A stretch of 64,000 nucleotides of DNA from Branchiostoma floridae (taxonomy: Eukaryota > Chordata > Leptocardii > Amphioxiformes > Branchiostomatidae), in the NCBI RefSeq assembly GCF_000003815.2, contig NC_049994.1:7321789-7385788 (forward strand). The letters run 5' to 3'. Below, piece after piece: positions 22,701-31,900 of the stretch (position 1 is the first letter of the stretch; each line of letters opens with the position of its first letter). The notes beneath the pieces are model-generated. The model did not search any database. It saw only the letters and a list, made by a program, of their open reading frames with translations, and was not told the DNA's origin. The position numbers and the translations under genes are program-made.

Positions 22701-24986
22701 GTTTGACTGTTTATTTATTTATTTATTTATTTATTAGGATTCTCCATTTGGAGGGTATGGCGAAACAGGTGTTAAGGACACCTTTTCAAAGCCGCCATAC
22801 ACACATGTGCACATGTTCGCACATGTCTACACGCGGCGGGGTTATACCGCCCCTTACGGGGTGATATACCCTTTCGCTGGCTGATACGGTATGTAGGTTC
22901 GCCAGGCCTCCAACCGGGTGATTTGAAGTGAATCACCAACTCCAGACAGAAAGGTTTGCTCCATCTCACACCGCACCATCGCACGTGTGGGGGTTCTTTA
23001 ACGTGCATAGGGTGTGACTCTCCCCATACACGGGACCTCCATTTAACGTCCTATCCGAGGGACGGCCCTAGCCGAAGCTAGGTGCTCATTTTCACCTGAG
23101 TATAGTGTGGAAAGCCGTGTAAAGTGCCTTTCCCAAGGGCACAAGATCGGTAACACAGCAGCTGGATTCGAACCCGCAACCTCTCGGTCACGAGGCGAAG
23201 ACAGTACCACTGTGCTACGCGGTCCCACAAACTGTTAACCACACCACGGCTTCTACAGGCCCCGGTTTGGAAATGTGACGTTAGCCTAACCGGGTTTGAA
23301 ACGGGTTTTACCAACTATAAATAAAGAATGGCTGTAGACCCGCATTGTTAGTATTTCCTTGTAAGCACACCTGTCCTGACCCTGCCCACCGTACCCCCTA
23401 CCTGTGTGGACACACCTGTCTATTGTTTGGTCTGACGCTCAGAGGTGTGACGTTGGTTGCTAGGTTACGGTTTACATTAGGGTCTTCCCATCTACAAACC
23501 GTTAAATCCTACTTCAGATCTTATAAGCTTAGAAATCCTCGGTTGATGGTTCAAATGATAATTGGAGATAAAGTGGCTGATTTACAGTGTAAATACTGTA
23601 AAAGGGAAAATATTCGAGGGGATCTATTTTCACAGGTGGATAAAACAATCTGAAAATGGAGTATTTGTGGTGATTTACGTTTGAAGTTGAAACTGCCATG
23701 TTGTGTTTTTTTACTGTTAAACGGGAAATTTTCGCGGTGGGTTTACATGGAATACTGTAAATCCAGGTATATGCACGTTATGCTACAAAAAGTTCGTCCA
23801 GTGTACCGAACTTTGGCCCTGTATACATGTATGGATGACATCCTTGCGCGCATCTATTTCATCGTCCGTTTCCAACAAAAAGTTTTCAACCATCTTTTAA
23901 ATCGTACGAAGCTGCGGCAAACCAAGGTGTTGATAAAAGCGCCTTGGGCAAGCTGAGCAAATGTATGTTGTATATTGCCCAAAAAATGATATCGGAAAAT
24001 GAATACTAACACTGTAGCATGCCGAAGTTAGTTTCGCGGTCAGAAATATCCATTAGACTATACAAAACACACCTATGGCACTTTTCATACCGTTAAAACT
24101 ATGAATGTATACTTTGTCTACAACGCTTTCAAAACATATCATTGAATGCTTGACACTACAGTCAGGTAATGTCGTGCGTAAATTGTTTCCTGTCTATTGT
24201 CTGAAACGTGTTGTTTGGTTTCCCCTTAACAACATCACTTAACCTTTACGTCCTAATGTTTGTTTCAAACACCTGGCGTTGTTTTAAGTATCACTGGCAT
24301 ATGGTACTGTGCTTATGTGAAAGAAATTGCTTTCAAATCATCTTGGGAGCTCATCTGTGTTGGTAGTAATCCTAGTACACTGCAAACTCAAAGGTATACA
24401 CAAATCAAATTTTCAATTACCAATGTCGCCTTTTATTTTTAAGGGTCGAATTGACCAACCACTTTAAAATATAAACTCACGAGAGTTACAAGCACGTGAT
24501 CTTATTAACACGTGATCTTATTGATACGTGACGTCAGCAATTGGTCATATGTGTTAGGATAACGTCTCATTTTGACATGACAGACCGCACACAATACAGA
24601 AAAAATCTTCCACTGTCGGAAATAAATAAAAACCTAAACTAGTTAGCATTGGTTATTATTTGGAATAGTCATGTGTTATATTGTCCATCACCCACAGTTT
24701 TGTCACAGTACTGACAGTTAGTCTTTAAGCAAAAATTCCCATTAATCTTATTATTTTTGTTGTTGTTTTTTGTTTACTTTAGATCAGTGTGTCCGAGAGC
24801 CTGGATAGCGGGGCGTACTGTGCATCATGGGAAGGCAGTGACTCGTCCACATCCGGGTACTTCGAGCTGTCCGAGCTTTCGAGTCTCTCATTGGACGATA
24901 TTGATGAGGATTCATTGGTCGGAGACTACTGCCGACCGGAGTCCGACATTAGAGACGATGAGTCCGTGTTGTCGGCTTTCTTTTAA
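16503..24986 (+). CDS. FAM124 family protein, three coding exons
   Basis: Exons 16503-16667, 18936-19610 and 24783-24986 join in phase 0 throughout and give 347 residues. The central exon contains YDLGSKLPLWCVEPIHCGNE and later FCLFTLYSQPGLDIQLALK, matching the order of motifs in vertebrate FAM124A/B. Those proteins have a glyoxalase-like fold and no settled biochemical role. The vertebrate proteins are longer (about 450-550 residues), so the C-terminal part is short here or an exon is missing. The C-terminal exon is rich in Ser, Asp and Glu. The start ATG is followed by G, a fair initiation context. Introns are about 2.3 and 5.2 kb and full of repeats. Whether it is equivalent to A, B or their common ancestor cannot be said. 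Confidence 0.85.
16831..16842 (+). repeat. TCTCCAAGCAGA motif, FAM124 intron 1
   Basis: One of several exact copies of this 12-mer in the left 17 kb (5837, 6349, 8143, 10224, 16831; an 11-base inverse match at 10447). Here, as at 5837 and 6349, it is preceded by TAA. Confidence 0.6.
16970..17060 (+). repeat. tRNA-derived SINE fragment
   Basis: GTGGCGTCAGCGTGGCATAA resembles an A box region, GGATTTGAATTCC a B box, and AACGTTGTGCC the start of the common SINE body. It is heavily diverged and truncated, inside FAM124 intron 1. Confidence 0.5.
17240..18060. repeat. TCGTACGACA-rich unclassified repeat, FAM124 intron 1
   Basis: Short blocks such as TTGTCGTA, TCGTACGACAA and CGCACGACAA recur on both strands over about 500 bp. 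This suggests an old inverted-repeat element, but the ends are not clear. No coding frame stands out. Confidence 0.35.
18248..18410 (+). repeat. Two-copy tandem repeat of about 100 bp
   Basis: AACGTTGTACGTAAAGATGT and AGCGTTGTACGTAAATATGT open two similar units that both continue into TTTGTGGCATTC-like sequence. Confidence 0.6.
18420..18935 (+). repeat. Degenerate 70-100-bp tandem repeat ending at the exon 2 acceptor
   Basis: Six diverged units share CAGCAATGCTTAGTAGATTA, TTGTTATGAATAGTATGATC-like sequence and a TCTATTGATACA-like block. The last block, TTCTATTGATACAG, supplies the FAM124 exon 2 splice acceptor. Confidence 0.7.
18936..19610 (+). CDS. FAM124 coding exon 2 (core domain)
   Basis: 225 codons between acceptor TTGATACAG and donor GTGCGT, phase 0 at both ends. 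It holds the diagnostic FAM124 blocks, including NATCIAKQEFYDLGSKLPLW, IHCGNEIFRFNLVV and DPDGNPVLLEV. An in-frame ATG at 18912 lies in the intron and is not the start. Confidence 0.88.
19652..19760. repeat. (TG)n microsatellite
   Basis: Two long TG runs separated by GTAGGTGTCTGTTTGTCTAT-type sequence, 40 bp inside FAM124 intron 2. Confidence 0.92.
20170..20460. repeat. Dispersed repeat family E ending in a CTCCATTTTTCATGGAG hairpin
   Basis: TCAACCTTGACCTCTGTCC, CACCTACTTACGTACTGAAT, ACAC/ACAG-rich spacer and CTCCATTTTTCATGGAG. The same order appears at 46360-46680. It may be the 3' end of a retroelement; unproven. Confidence 0.5.
21369..21540 (+). mobile_element. Left end of a pogo/Tigger-like DNA element
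   Basis: After TA, the sequence CAGTAGAAGCCAATTAATTG CAC is nearly the terminal repeat of the complete element at 50755-51626. The right terminal repeat was not found, so this is a truncated copy. Confidence 0.55.
21589..21831. mobile_element. 243-bp palindromic MITE
   Basis: The left end GTGGTATCTCACTGAACTTG with CACCGGTGCGGCACTGCGGG is mirrored at the right by CCCGCAGTGCCGCACCGGTG and AGTGAGATACCAC. The terminal repeats are about 45 bp. The interior matches 5180-5310. Confidence 0.75.
21874..22020. repeat. Family D-related inverted-repeat fragment
   Basis: GAGATCGGGCTGGGGTCTGG and GTATCCAGACTTGG at the left, AGCTCCCGATGGTATGGTAA and CCGGGCTAG at the right. Same end motifs as 10870-11360. 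Confidence 0.5.
22485..22592. mobile_element. 108-bp near-perfect palindrome
   Basis: AGTCTTGAACTAGTTTAACT and onward pairs with AGTTAATCTAGTTCAAGACT. The arms are 45 bp with an 18-bp centre. It could be a MITE, and would form a long hairpin in the FAM124 pre-mRNA intron. Confidence 0.75.
22710..23227 (-). mobile_element. Full-length tRNA-derived SINE with a LINE-type 3' tail
   Basis: Read on the minus strand, the head has GGACCGCGTAGCACAGTGG (A box) and GGTTGCGGGTTCGAATCC (B box), so pol III could start here. A body follows with TTGTGCCCTTGGGAAAGGCA and GGTTCTTTAACGTGC-type blocks. The 3' end (22737-22801) is almost the same as the LINE tail at 28984-29049, including the GGTGTC/GACACC stem, and finishes in (TAAA)n. 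It lies inside FAM124 intron 2, antisense to the gene. Confidence 0.8.
23570..23765. repeat. Fragment of a TA-flanked inverted-repeat family (family F)
   Basis: TACTGTAAAAGGGAAAATAT at the left and ATTTTCGCGGTGGG with TACTGTAAATCC at the right resemble the ends of the element at 33786-34317. Confidence 0.45.
24783..24986 (+). CDS. FAM124 coding exon 3 (C-terminal)
   Basis: 67 codons plus stop after acceptor TTTACTTTAG. Acidic and Ser-rich (SVSESLDSGAYCASWEGSDS, then ELSSLSLDDIDEDS). No ATG is needed because it continues exon 2 in phase 0. Assignment rests on phase, spacing and the following polyadenylation signal. Confidence 0.7.
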   Translation: MSVSESLDSGAYCASWEGSDSSTSGYFELSELSSLSLDDIDEDSLVGDYCRPESDIRDDESVLSAFF

Positions 24987-25024
24987 AATTTTTAAGTCCG
25001 TGTCACACATTCAAGACCGTCCTA

Positions 25025-25105
25025 CGACTTGCTCTCGACCGCTCCCCAACCAAGGTCGGCGCTGGGTTGGGAGCAGCCTGGAACCAATCCTAGTCTAGCT
25101 CAAGT
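25025..25105 (+). repeat. Repeat family G, copy in the FAM124 3' untranslated region
   Basis: CCCCAACCAAGGTCGGCG, GGGTTGGGAGCAGCCTGGAA and CAATCCTAGTCTAGC recur at 45035-45110 and inverted at 60093-60165. It follows the stop codon by 40 bp. Confidence 0.55.
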
Positions 25106-25170
25106 TCGCTCCTCTTGTCGCATAAAAGCCGTCTATGAGTTGTCAAGCTTACACTTGGTTGGCACAGACT

Positions 25171-25176
25171 AATAAA
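25171..25176 (+). terminator. Polyadenylation signal of the FAM124 gene
   Basis: AATAAA 185 bp after the stop codon, followed by a T/G-rich stretch (TGTGTTGTATGCCC). Position and context suit the 3' end of the FAM124 transcript. Confidence 0.6.
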
Positions 25177-25312
25177 AATAAGATACATTTAAATGTGTTG
25201 TATGCCCTTTATACAATGTGTGTTAAAAGGAGTTTCAATATTTATATATATATTAAGTACTATGTCCACTTCCCACAAGTCCATTGGTGATCGTTTAATT
25301 CTTTGTAGAGTG

Positions 25313-25747
25313 ATTAGGCCCATTCACACTCATAATTGCATTTAAAATTCCATATTTTGAAGTCCGTATGAGGTCCGCATTTAATACTTAGCCTCTGCGG
25401 CTTCACGCGTTGCTGGAAAAAATAGTAGAAATTTGGATAAATATAGACAGATAACATGTCAGAGAAGTAGATGGTCGAAAACTATACCCTTCATGAGCGT
25501 ATATATGAAGCCCGTACGCGTATACAGTCCGTATCATTTTTTTCATAGCAGTCGTAAGCACAATACGCACCTCATACGCATCTTCATCGTTTTGTGTCAG
25601 TTTTAGGTACGAATTCGTTGTTCGTTTAAACTGACACAAAATATTGAGACGCGTATGAGGTGCGTGCTGTGCGTACGACTGCTTATTACAAAAGTATCAA
25701 TACGGACCTCATACGGACTTCATATGCACGCTCGTGTGACTACACCT
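25313..25747. mobile_element. Inverted-repeat element, family H
   Basis: GTCCGTATGAGGTCCGCATT at the left and GGACCTCATACGGACTTC at the right pair. An inner pair (AGTCGTAAGCACAATACGCA, TGCGTACGACTGC) forms a second hairpin, and ACAAATATAGACAGATAACA-like text recurs at 37085-37450. A piece also lies at 45590-45640. Confidence 0.6.
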
Positions 25748-26185
25748 TTAGACAGTTTGTCATCGTACCAAAACTAAACTTGCACAGATATGAAAGTCAC
25801 GGTTGTCGACTTTTGTAGTACGGTGTTAAGACAAATACTCATGTTTTTAATGATATTATATGAAGTGTGATATGAGTAAGACTTGCTCTCTTCCAATCCC
25901 CAATAAAAAGTCTATTTTGTTTGAATGTTTGTTTATTCATGAAAGCTCAAATTGGCCTGCAAGCCGCTTTTCATTGAGGTCATTAGGGAAGAGGCAAGGG
26001 TCAGACAACGTATATACCAGACTGAGATACAGTTTACATAATTAAAAGTCCTTATTAGTAATCAGTCTTATAAGTCTCTATTGTGGGAAAACATCTAGAA
26101 ATTTCGTTGTATAATGCTGATCACACCTGTGTATCTTTTTTGGGCGACATGATTATACAGTCAATGCAGGGGGTGAAGCGACGAT

Positions 26186-26300
26186 TGTCCCCGTGGCGCA
26201 AGTGGTAACGTAACTTCGCTGTTTGGACCTGTGGATCGAATTCCGTGGGCCGGAGTTCCATCCTAGAGTCGGCTCAGGTCGGACACGTTGTACTTTTTAC
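26186..26300 (+). repeat. tRNA-derived SINE head
   Basis: CCCCGTGGCGCAAGTGGTAA resembles a tRNA 5' half with A box, and GGAGTTCCATCCTAG is a degenerate B box. Without a complete cloverleaf it is not a tRNA gene. Confidence 0.5.
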
Positions 26301-26727
26301 ACTGAATCATTGGAAACATTTTATATGTGAAGCATGATTTTTTAGAAGGTTCATAGGAATTCATTTAATATCTAGATATTTTTAGCCAAAGAATAACTTG
26401 TTGGGGGGGGGGGGTCTGTACAGAGTTCTATAAACATGTACACTCACGTCACCTAAAATGGGAACCTGACTTCGGTTGGGGAGGTAACAGGCGGTAGAAG
26501 GAGAGGGTTTCGACTTACGTTAAAATTCAAGGCTAGACAACTATAGCCTGGTCTGCTCTAGCCCATTCTCAACGGACCGGCTTAGGCGTGTTTAACCGGC
26601 CCATTTTCTTCTTGTCATTGACCTTTTCTGACAGCCTATCATCTAAGCAGACCTTAGTGAACGATGTACGCAATTGAAACCAAAGCCGTAAAAATTCACC
26701 GGCATCCTCCAATGTCAGGGGTGCCTA

Positions 26728-27375
26728 AGCATTTGCACGAACCCTATGAAATTCGTACGAATATTATGTGATACACACGAATCACTATGCGAAAACGCAC
26801 GAATATTATGAAATTCGCACGAATCACTATGCAAAAACGCACGAATATTATGAAATTCGCACGAATCACTATGCAAAAACGCACGAATATTATGAAATTC
26901 GCACGAATCACTATGTGATTCACACGAACCCGGCTTATGAGATTTGCACGATCCTTATGCAAAAACGGCGGCCGGGAGGAGGTATGATTTTGAGCGTTTC
27001 TACCCGTGATATTTATATTTCAAGCAAGGCATGGAATGGACATATACCGTCGCAAAGATGTATTTGATAGCCTGTGAGCTACTGTTTTGCTTCATTTTGG
27101 CGTGTTATATCGTATTTTCCGTCGCAAGCCGCCATCTTGAAAATCCCGTTTCGTCTGTCACGTGACCCCGGCAGTGGTTGCGCAATTTCGCATAAGGATC
27201 GTGCAAATCTCATAAGGTTCGTGTGAATCACATAGTGATTCGTGCGAATTTCATAATATTCGTGCGTTTTTGCATAGTGATTCGTGCGAATTTCATAATA
27301 TTCGTGCGTTTTCGCATAGTGATTCGTGTGTATCACATAATATTCGTACGAATTTCATAGGGTTTGTGCAAATGC
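26728..27375. mobile_element. Foldback element with tandem-repeat arms
   Basis: Two inverted arms of about 190-230 bp (from 26728, and to 27375) enclose about 220 bp of unrelated sequence. Each arm starts AGCATTTGCACGAACCCTAT (one mismatch on the right) and contains tandem 36-bp units with CACGAATATTATGAAATTCG. There are three units on the left and two on the right. Frames through it give nearly the same TNHYAKTHEYYEI peptide from both strands, an effect of the repeat. No transposase is visible. Confidence 0.85.
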
Positions 27376-27754
27376 TGAATGTACTGGGCGGCCGAGACAC
27401 CACCCCCAGTACCGTACAGATACCGTAGAGTTCACGATGGTATGGTTAGGGAAAAAGGAACACTCTCTCTGTTGAAAATTATACAAATTAAAATAGTCTT
27501 TTAACACCAGTACAAATATACACATGTAATTTATAATGAGACCCCGTGAGATACAGGTTAACCAAAAACACTGTTTCTGTTTGGTTTAACAGACGCCCTT
27601 CGAAAAGTATATATCATATAGGCTTTCTGATACTTATGACCCCCTCCTGCAAAAGTGGTGTGTTCCTGACGTCACTGCTGGAGATAGAAAGGGTCATTAT
27701 GTGAACAAGGTCGACGGAGATTGACCGAAAATTTAGAGGGGTAAATCCCTATAG
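27376..27754. other. Intergenic, no feature recognised
   Basis: Sequence between the foldback element and the 3' end of the Patched-related gene. No gene or repeat family was recognised. Confidence 0.4.
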
Positions 27755-27760
27755 TTTAAT
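27755..27760 (-). terminator. Possible polyadenylation signal of the Patched-related gene
   Basis: ATTAAA on the minus strand, about 140 bp after the stop codon. It is the common variant hexamer; no canonical AATAAA was found nearer. Confidence 0.35.
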
Positions 27761-27896
27761 TCAGTGTTGGAAGTAAAGTGTTAGCAATGTATCCTACCAA
27801 CACAGATGAACTTTCATGCTAATATATACATCAACGTGTTTTAAAAGACCTATCTGGTACATGTTTTTACAGATACGGCATTGATCATTGTCATCT

Positions 27897-28951
27897 TCAC
27901 TTTCGAAAAACGACCGACACTTCTTTGTAAGCCCTCTGCATCTGCCCACGAGAAGGTTCTCTGTTGTAAGAAGTATACCCCGGGGGTTCACTCGCCGCCG
28001 GCGCTCGTCGACCTCTTGCGTTTAGATGTTGGAGGTACATGTATGTCGACATCTTCGCATCGTTGACTTGGTTCGCCTCCATGTATTGGTGACAATAGTA
28101 AAACGGCATTTCGTACCTCTGCGGTTGCTGATTATTGTGCTGCCGGGTCGGTTTTCGATTGTGCTGATGGTTGGGTGTATTTTTTGAATGAGCTGGGTTG
28201 ATTTGGGTAATATGGACATGACTTATCGGGTTTAGATGCTGGTGGTATGTCGACATCTTCGCATCGTTGAGTGGGTTGCTCGACTTCATGTGTTGGTGAG
28301 AATAGTAAAACTGCCGGGGCGGTTTTCGATTGTGTTGATGGTTGGATGGTTTTGTATAACCTGGGTTGATTTGGGGGTTAGCCTTATGGCCCTTGTCACG
28401 TTTCTGACAGCAAGGCGGACCGAGTAGTGTCAGCACCACGGGAAGGACGACCAGACCATGTAGAGCACCCAACAGTGTCACAAGAAACATCGTCTTGAAA
28501 AACGTGCGAAAGATGTAAGACACGGAGGTAGCTAAAACTGACACCCCGAGTATAGTAGAGAGGGCGCCCTGGAGGATGGGCATGCCCAGGCTGTACAGGG
28601 CAAACACCGCTCGGGCGTTGCGGTTTGTATCCTCGCACGATACGAAGGCATAAGTGACGTGAGCAGAGAAGTCGACAGAAAAGCCGATGCACATGATGAT
28701 GTTGATCATGGAGACGCCGTCTAGATTCACGCCCCAGAGGGTCATGTACCCCACCACCCCCGTGCAGATGGACGCGATGGACAGGGTCACCCAGATGGAG
28801 CAGACGGGGTGGGGCACAAGGACAAGGGCTACCACGAACATGGTGGCTGTGGCGATCCCCAGGTTCTGCAGGGTGTTGGGTAAAATAGTTATGTACTGGT
28901 CAAATATTATGAAAGCGGGGTGATACTCCGCTGTTTTTATAGACATAGAGT
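27897..28951 (-). CDS. Patched-related coding exon 3 with low-complexity tail
   Basis: Acceptor GATAGCAG, then two bases and 350 codons to TGA. It encodes YHPAFIIFDQYITILPNTLQ, the second membrane bundle and a tail of about 150 residues. The tail contains two copies of a roughly 60-residue block (NHQHNRKP, FYY-CHQ, NDAKMSTY). An alternative acceptor (AAACAG, 18 bp further in) also keeps phase but would shorten a family-conserved spacing. Confidence 0.82.
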
Positions 28952-31900
28952 CTGCTATCTATTTACTTACTTATTTATTTATTTGGATTCTCCGCACTGG
29001 AGGGTATGGCGGAACAGGTGTCAAAAGACACCTTTTCGAAGCCGCCATACCTTAAACATAACAATGATACATCAAATCATTATATACATAAATACAAGAA
29101 CAGATATCATAATCAATGTAACATTCAAGTCAAGATAAATCAAGTTAACAACACACATACAATATGGAGTCTAGATCTATGAAATAGATATACAAATGTA
29201 CATGTAGTAATAATATAAGGTAAAATTATCGTGGCCTTGTGGCAATGCAAGAGGCGCAACAGCATGCTAGTGACCATGTGCAAGCCTGCTCTAGCTTGAA
29301 GTTTTGTCGGAAACGGTTTTGCATAAATGTAGATAGTTTTCGTTTAAAGGCAGACACATCGGACGGGCTTGTGGCTGATGCTCCCAGCCCTCTGATTTCA
29401 ACGGGAAGTTTGTTCCAAATTGTGATAAGTCGTGGAGTAAATGAGGAGGCAAATGAAGAAGATCTTACTCTCTGAGGGACTAACATGTGTGCCCTTGAAC
29501 TACGTGGCGTTCTTGTAGGGAATGCAGCTAACCTCGCTAGATCTGAATCATATACCTTTGCAAGGGACTTAACAAATACCACAACATCAGACATCTCTCT
29601 TTGGTAAGACAGTGGTAACAAGCCTAGTCTACATAGTCTAGACTTGTAGTCCAGGTGTTCAGCGGAGGGCCCGAGGATGTATTTCGTTGCCCTTCGCTGT
29701 ACACCCTCGATCAGGGCTGTGAGATTACGTGATGTGGGGCTCCATACTGATGAACAGTATTCCAAAACACTTCTTACAAGAGACAAATACAATGTCTTAC
29801 GTATATCAGTGTTGGACTTGTAACCTATGGAACGCTTGATAAACCCAAGCATTTGATTAGCTTTGGCCACTGTTCTTATGACATGGCTATTCCATGTGAG
29901 GTTGGATTTTACTGTGATGCCAAGGTCGGACATGCAGTCCACTACAGTCAGGTTTGAACTTGACATGTGATAATCATATCTGATGGGGTACTTGGATCGT
30001 GTAAACCTTAACACTATGCATTTGGATAGGTTGAAAGTCAACTTCCACATTATGCTCCAGTCATGTAGTGAACAGATATCCTGTTGTAGTTTTGAACAGT
30101 CATTTGTGCTACGGATCTCTCTGAAACATTTGCTATCATCTGCAAAAAGTGCTGACATAGAGTTTCTAGCCGAGTCAGGTAGATCATTTATGTAAAGTAC
30201 GAACAACAGTGGGCCTAGGATGGAGCCCTGTGGGACTCCGGAAGTGACGGTACGCCAATCAGACCGACTTCCTTCAACCACCACTCTTTGGCGGCGGTTT
30301 GTCAGGTATGACTCAATCCATGACAAGAGACTACCGCTAAAACCGTACATTTGTAATTTATGGACTAGTAGAGCATGTGGGACTGAATCAAATGCCTTGG
30401 CAAAATCTAAAAACAACATGTCTACTTGGCCTCCTTTATCAAGAATTGACCCGACCTGATGGTACACTTCCAAAAGCTGGGTGGTGGTTGACCGGCCTTT
30501 CATGAAACCATGTTGTAGATTGTGTATTGACGCATGAAGCCTAGGAATTATGCTGTCGTGAACGCACCTTTCCATGACTTTACTTACAGTGGAAAGTAAT
30601 GACACAGGCCTGTAGTTAGAAACGACCTCTTTGTCTCCCTTCTTATGAATGGGAGTAACGTGAGCGTCTTTCCAGTGTGAGGGGAACTTACCTAAGGCCA
30701 AAGATTTATTAAATAGTAGAGTCAGGGATGGTGCGATAACGTCCGCACATCTCTTCAAGACATGGGGAGACATAGCATCTGGACCTACAGCCTTATTTGG
30801 ATCAAGAGTGGCAAGCACCTTGTGAACGGAATCTACAGAAAACTGTAAGTTACACAGAGCATCATCGCTTACAATGTCTATAACAGGGTTTACAGTGTCT
30901 ATATCTGGCTTTGTAAATGTGGAGAAGAAGTAATCATTGAACATAGATGCCTTATCTATTGGAGACTGTGCAATAATGCCTTCTAGTTGTACCACTGATG
31001 GAAGGGACTTGGATTTGGACTTTGCCCGAACAAAAGCCCAAAAACTCTTGGGCGACTCATGAAGAGTGGACGACAGGCTCTCCAGGTACTTCTTGTATTT
31101 GGCTGATAGGACGTTTTTCAGCCTGTTCCGAAGTTTGCGAAACTTTGTCCAGTGAGAGGGAGAGTCAGTTCGCTTCGCTCTTCTCCATGCAGTACGCTTT
31201 CTGTTCTGTAGGTTACGAACTTCGCTGTCAATCCAGGGAGGAGTAGTGGACACCTTAAGTTTGCGAGAGGGCACAAACGTGTCGACAGCAGATTGCACAG
31301 CCGAAGACCACGCCTCCCAGGCAGAGTCAATATCAGGGTGGTTAGTGACAGACTCAGCTAAACCCGACGACTCCAGGTGTGCATTGAGTCCGCCCCAGTC
31401 CGCTCGTTTGAAGTTGTATACTTTCCGAGGAAGCCCTCGCTTGTGTTGAATACGACATTGGAGTGTGAACTCAAGTACTGTATGGTCGGTGTCAAAAACA
31501 GCGGGTAACTCCCTGATCTCAGAAAACCTCTCAGGAAAGTCCGTGAACACCAGATCGAGTAAGTTGTGACACGAGTTTGAAGGCACTTGATTGAGTTGTT
31601 GAAGAAAATGGTTGTTGATCAAGTTGCAGAAGTCGGCTTCCTTGCCGTCGTTTGTCACAACACAGCTGGACCAGTCAATACGAGGCAGGTTGAAATCGCC
31701 GAGTACGCAGCACATGCTGTATTCGTTATGTACACTCTCCAAAACCGAGCACAGGTTGCGTGTAAATGGTGCCAGGTCGCCGGAAGGAGGCCTGTAACAT
31801 AGTACCACAGCAATCCTTCCCACGGTAGGGGGATGGAGTTCGCAAACTAGGATTTCATCCTGGGGCTCCAAGTCGGGTCTGCGCCTACTGCAGACTGTGG

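Noticed and set aside
23078-23228. Possible tRNA gene at the minus-strand SINE head
   Set aside because: A and B boxes are present, but the acceptor and anticodon stems do not form and the sequence runs into the SINE body.
26744-27336. Repeated TNHYAKTHEYYEI proteins on both strands
   Set aside because: The same peptide arises from both inverted arms of the foldback element; it is a DNA repeat effect.
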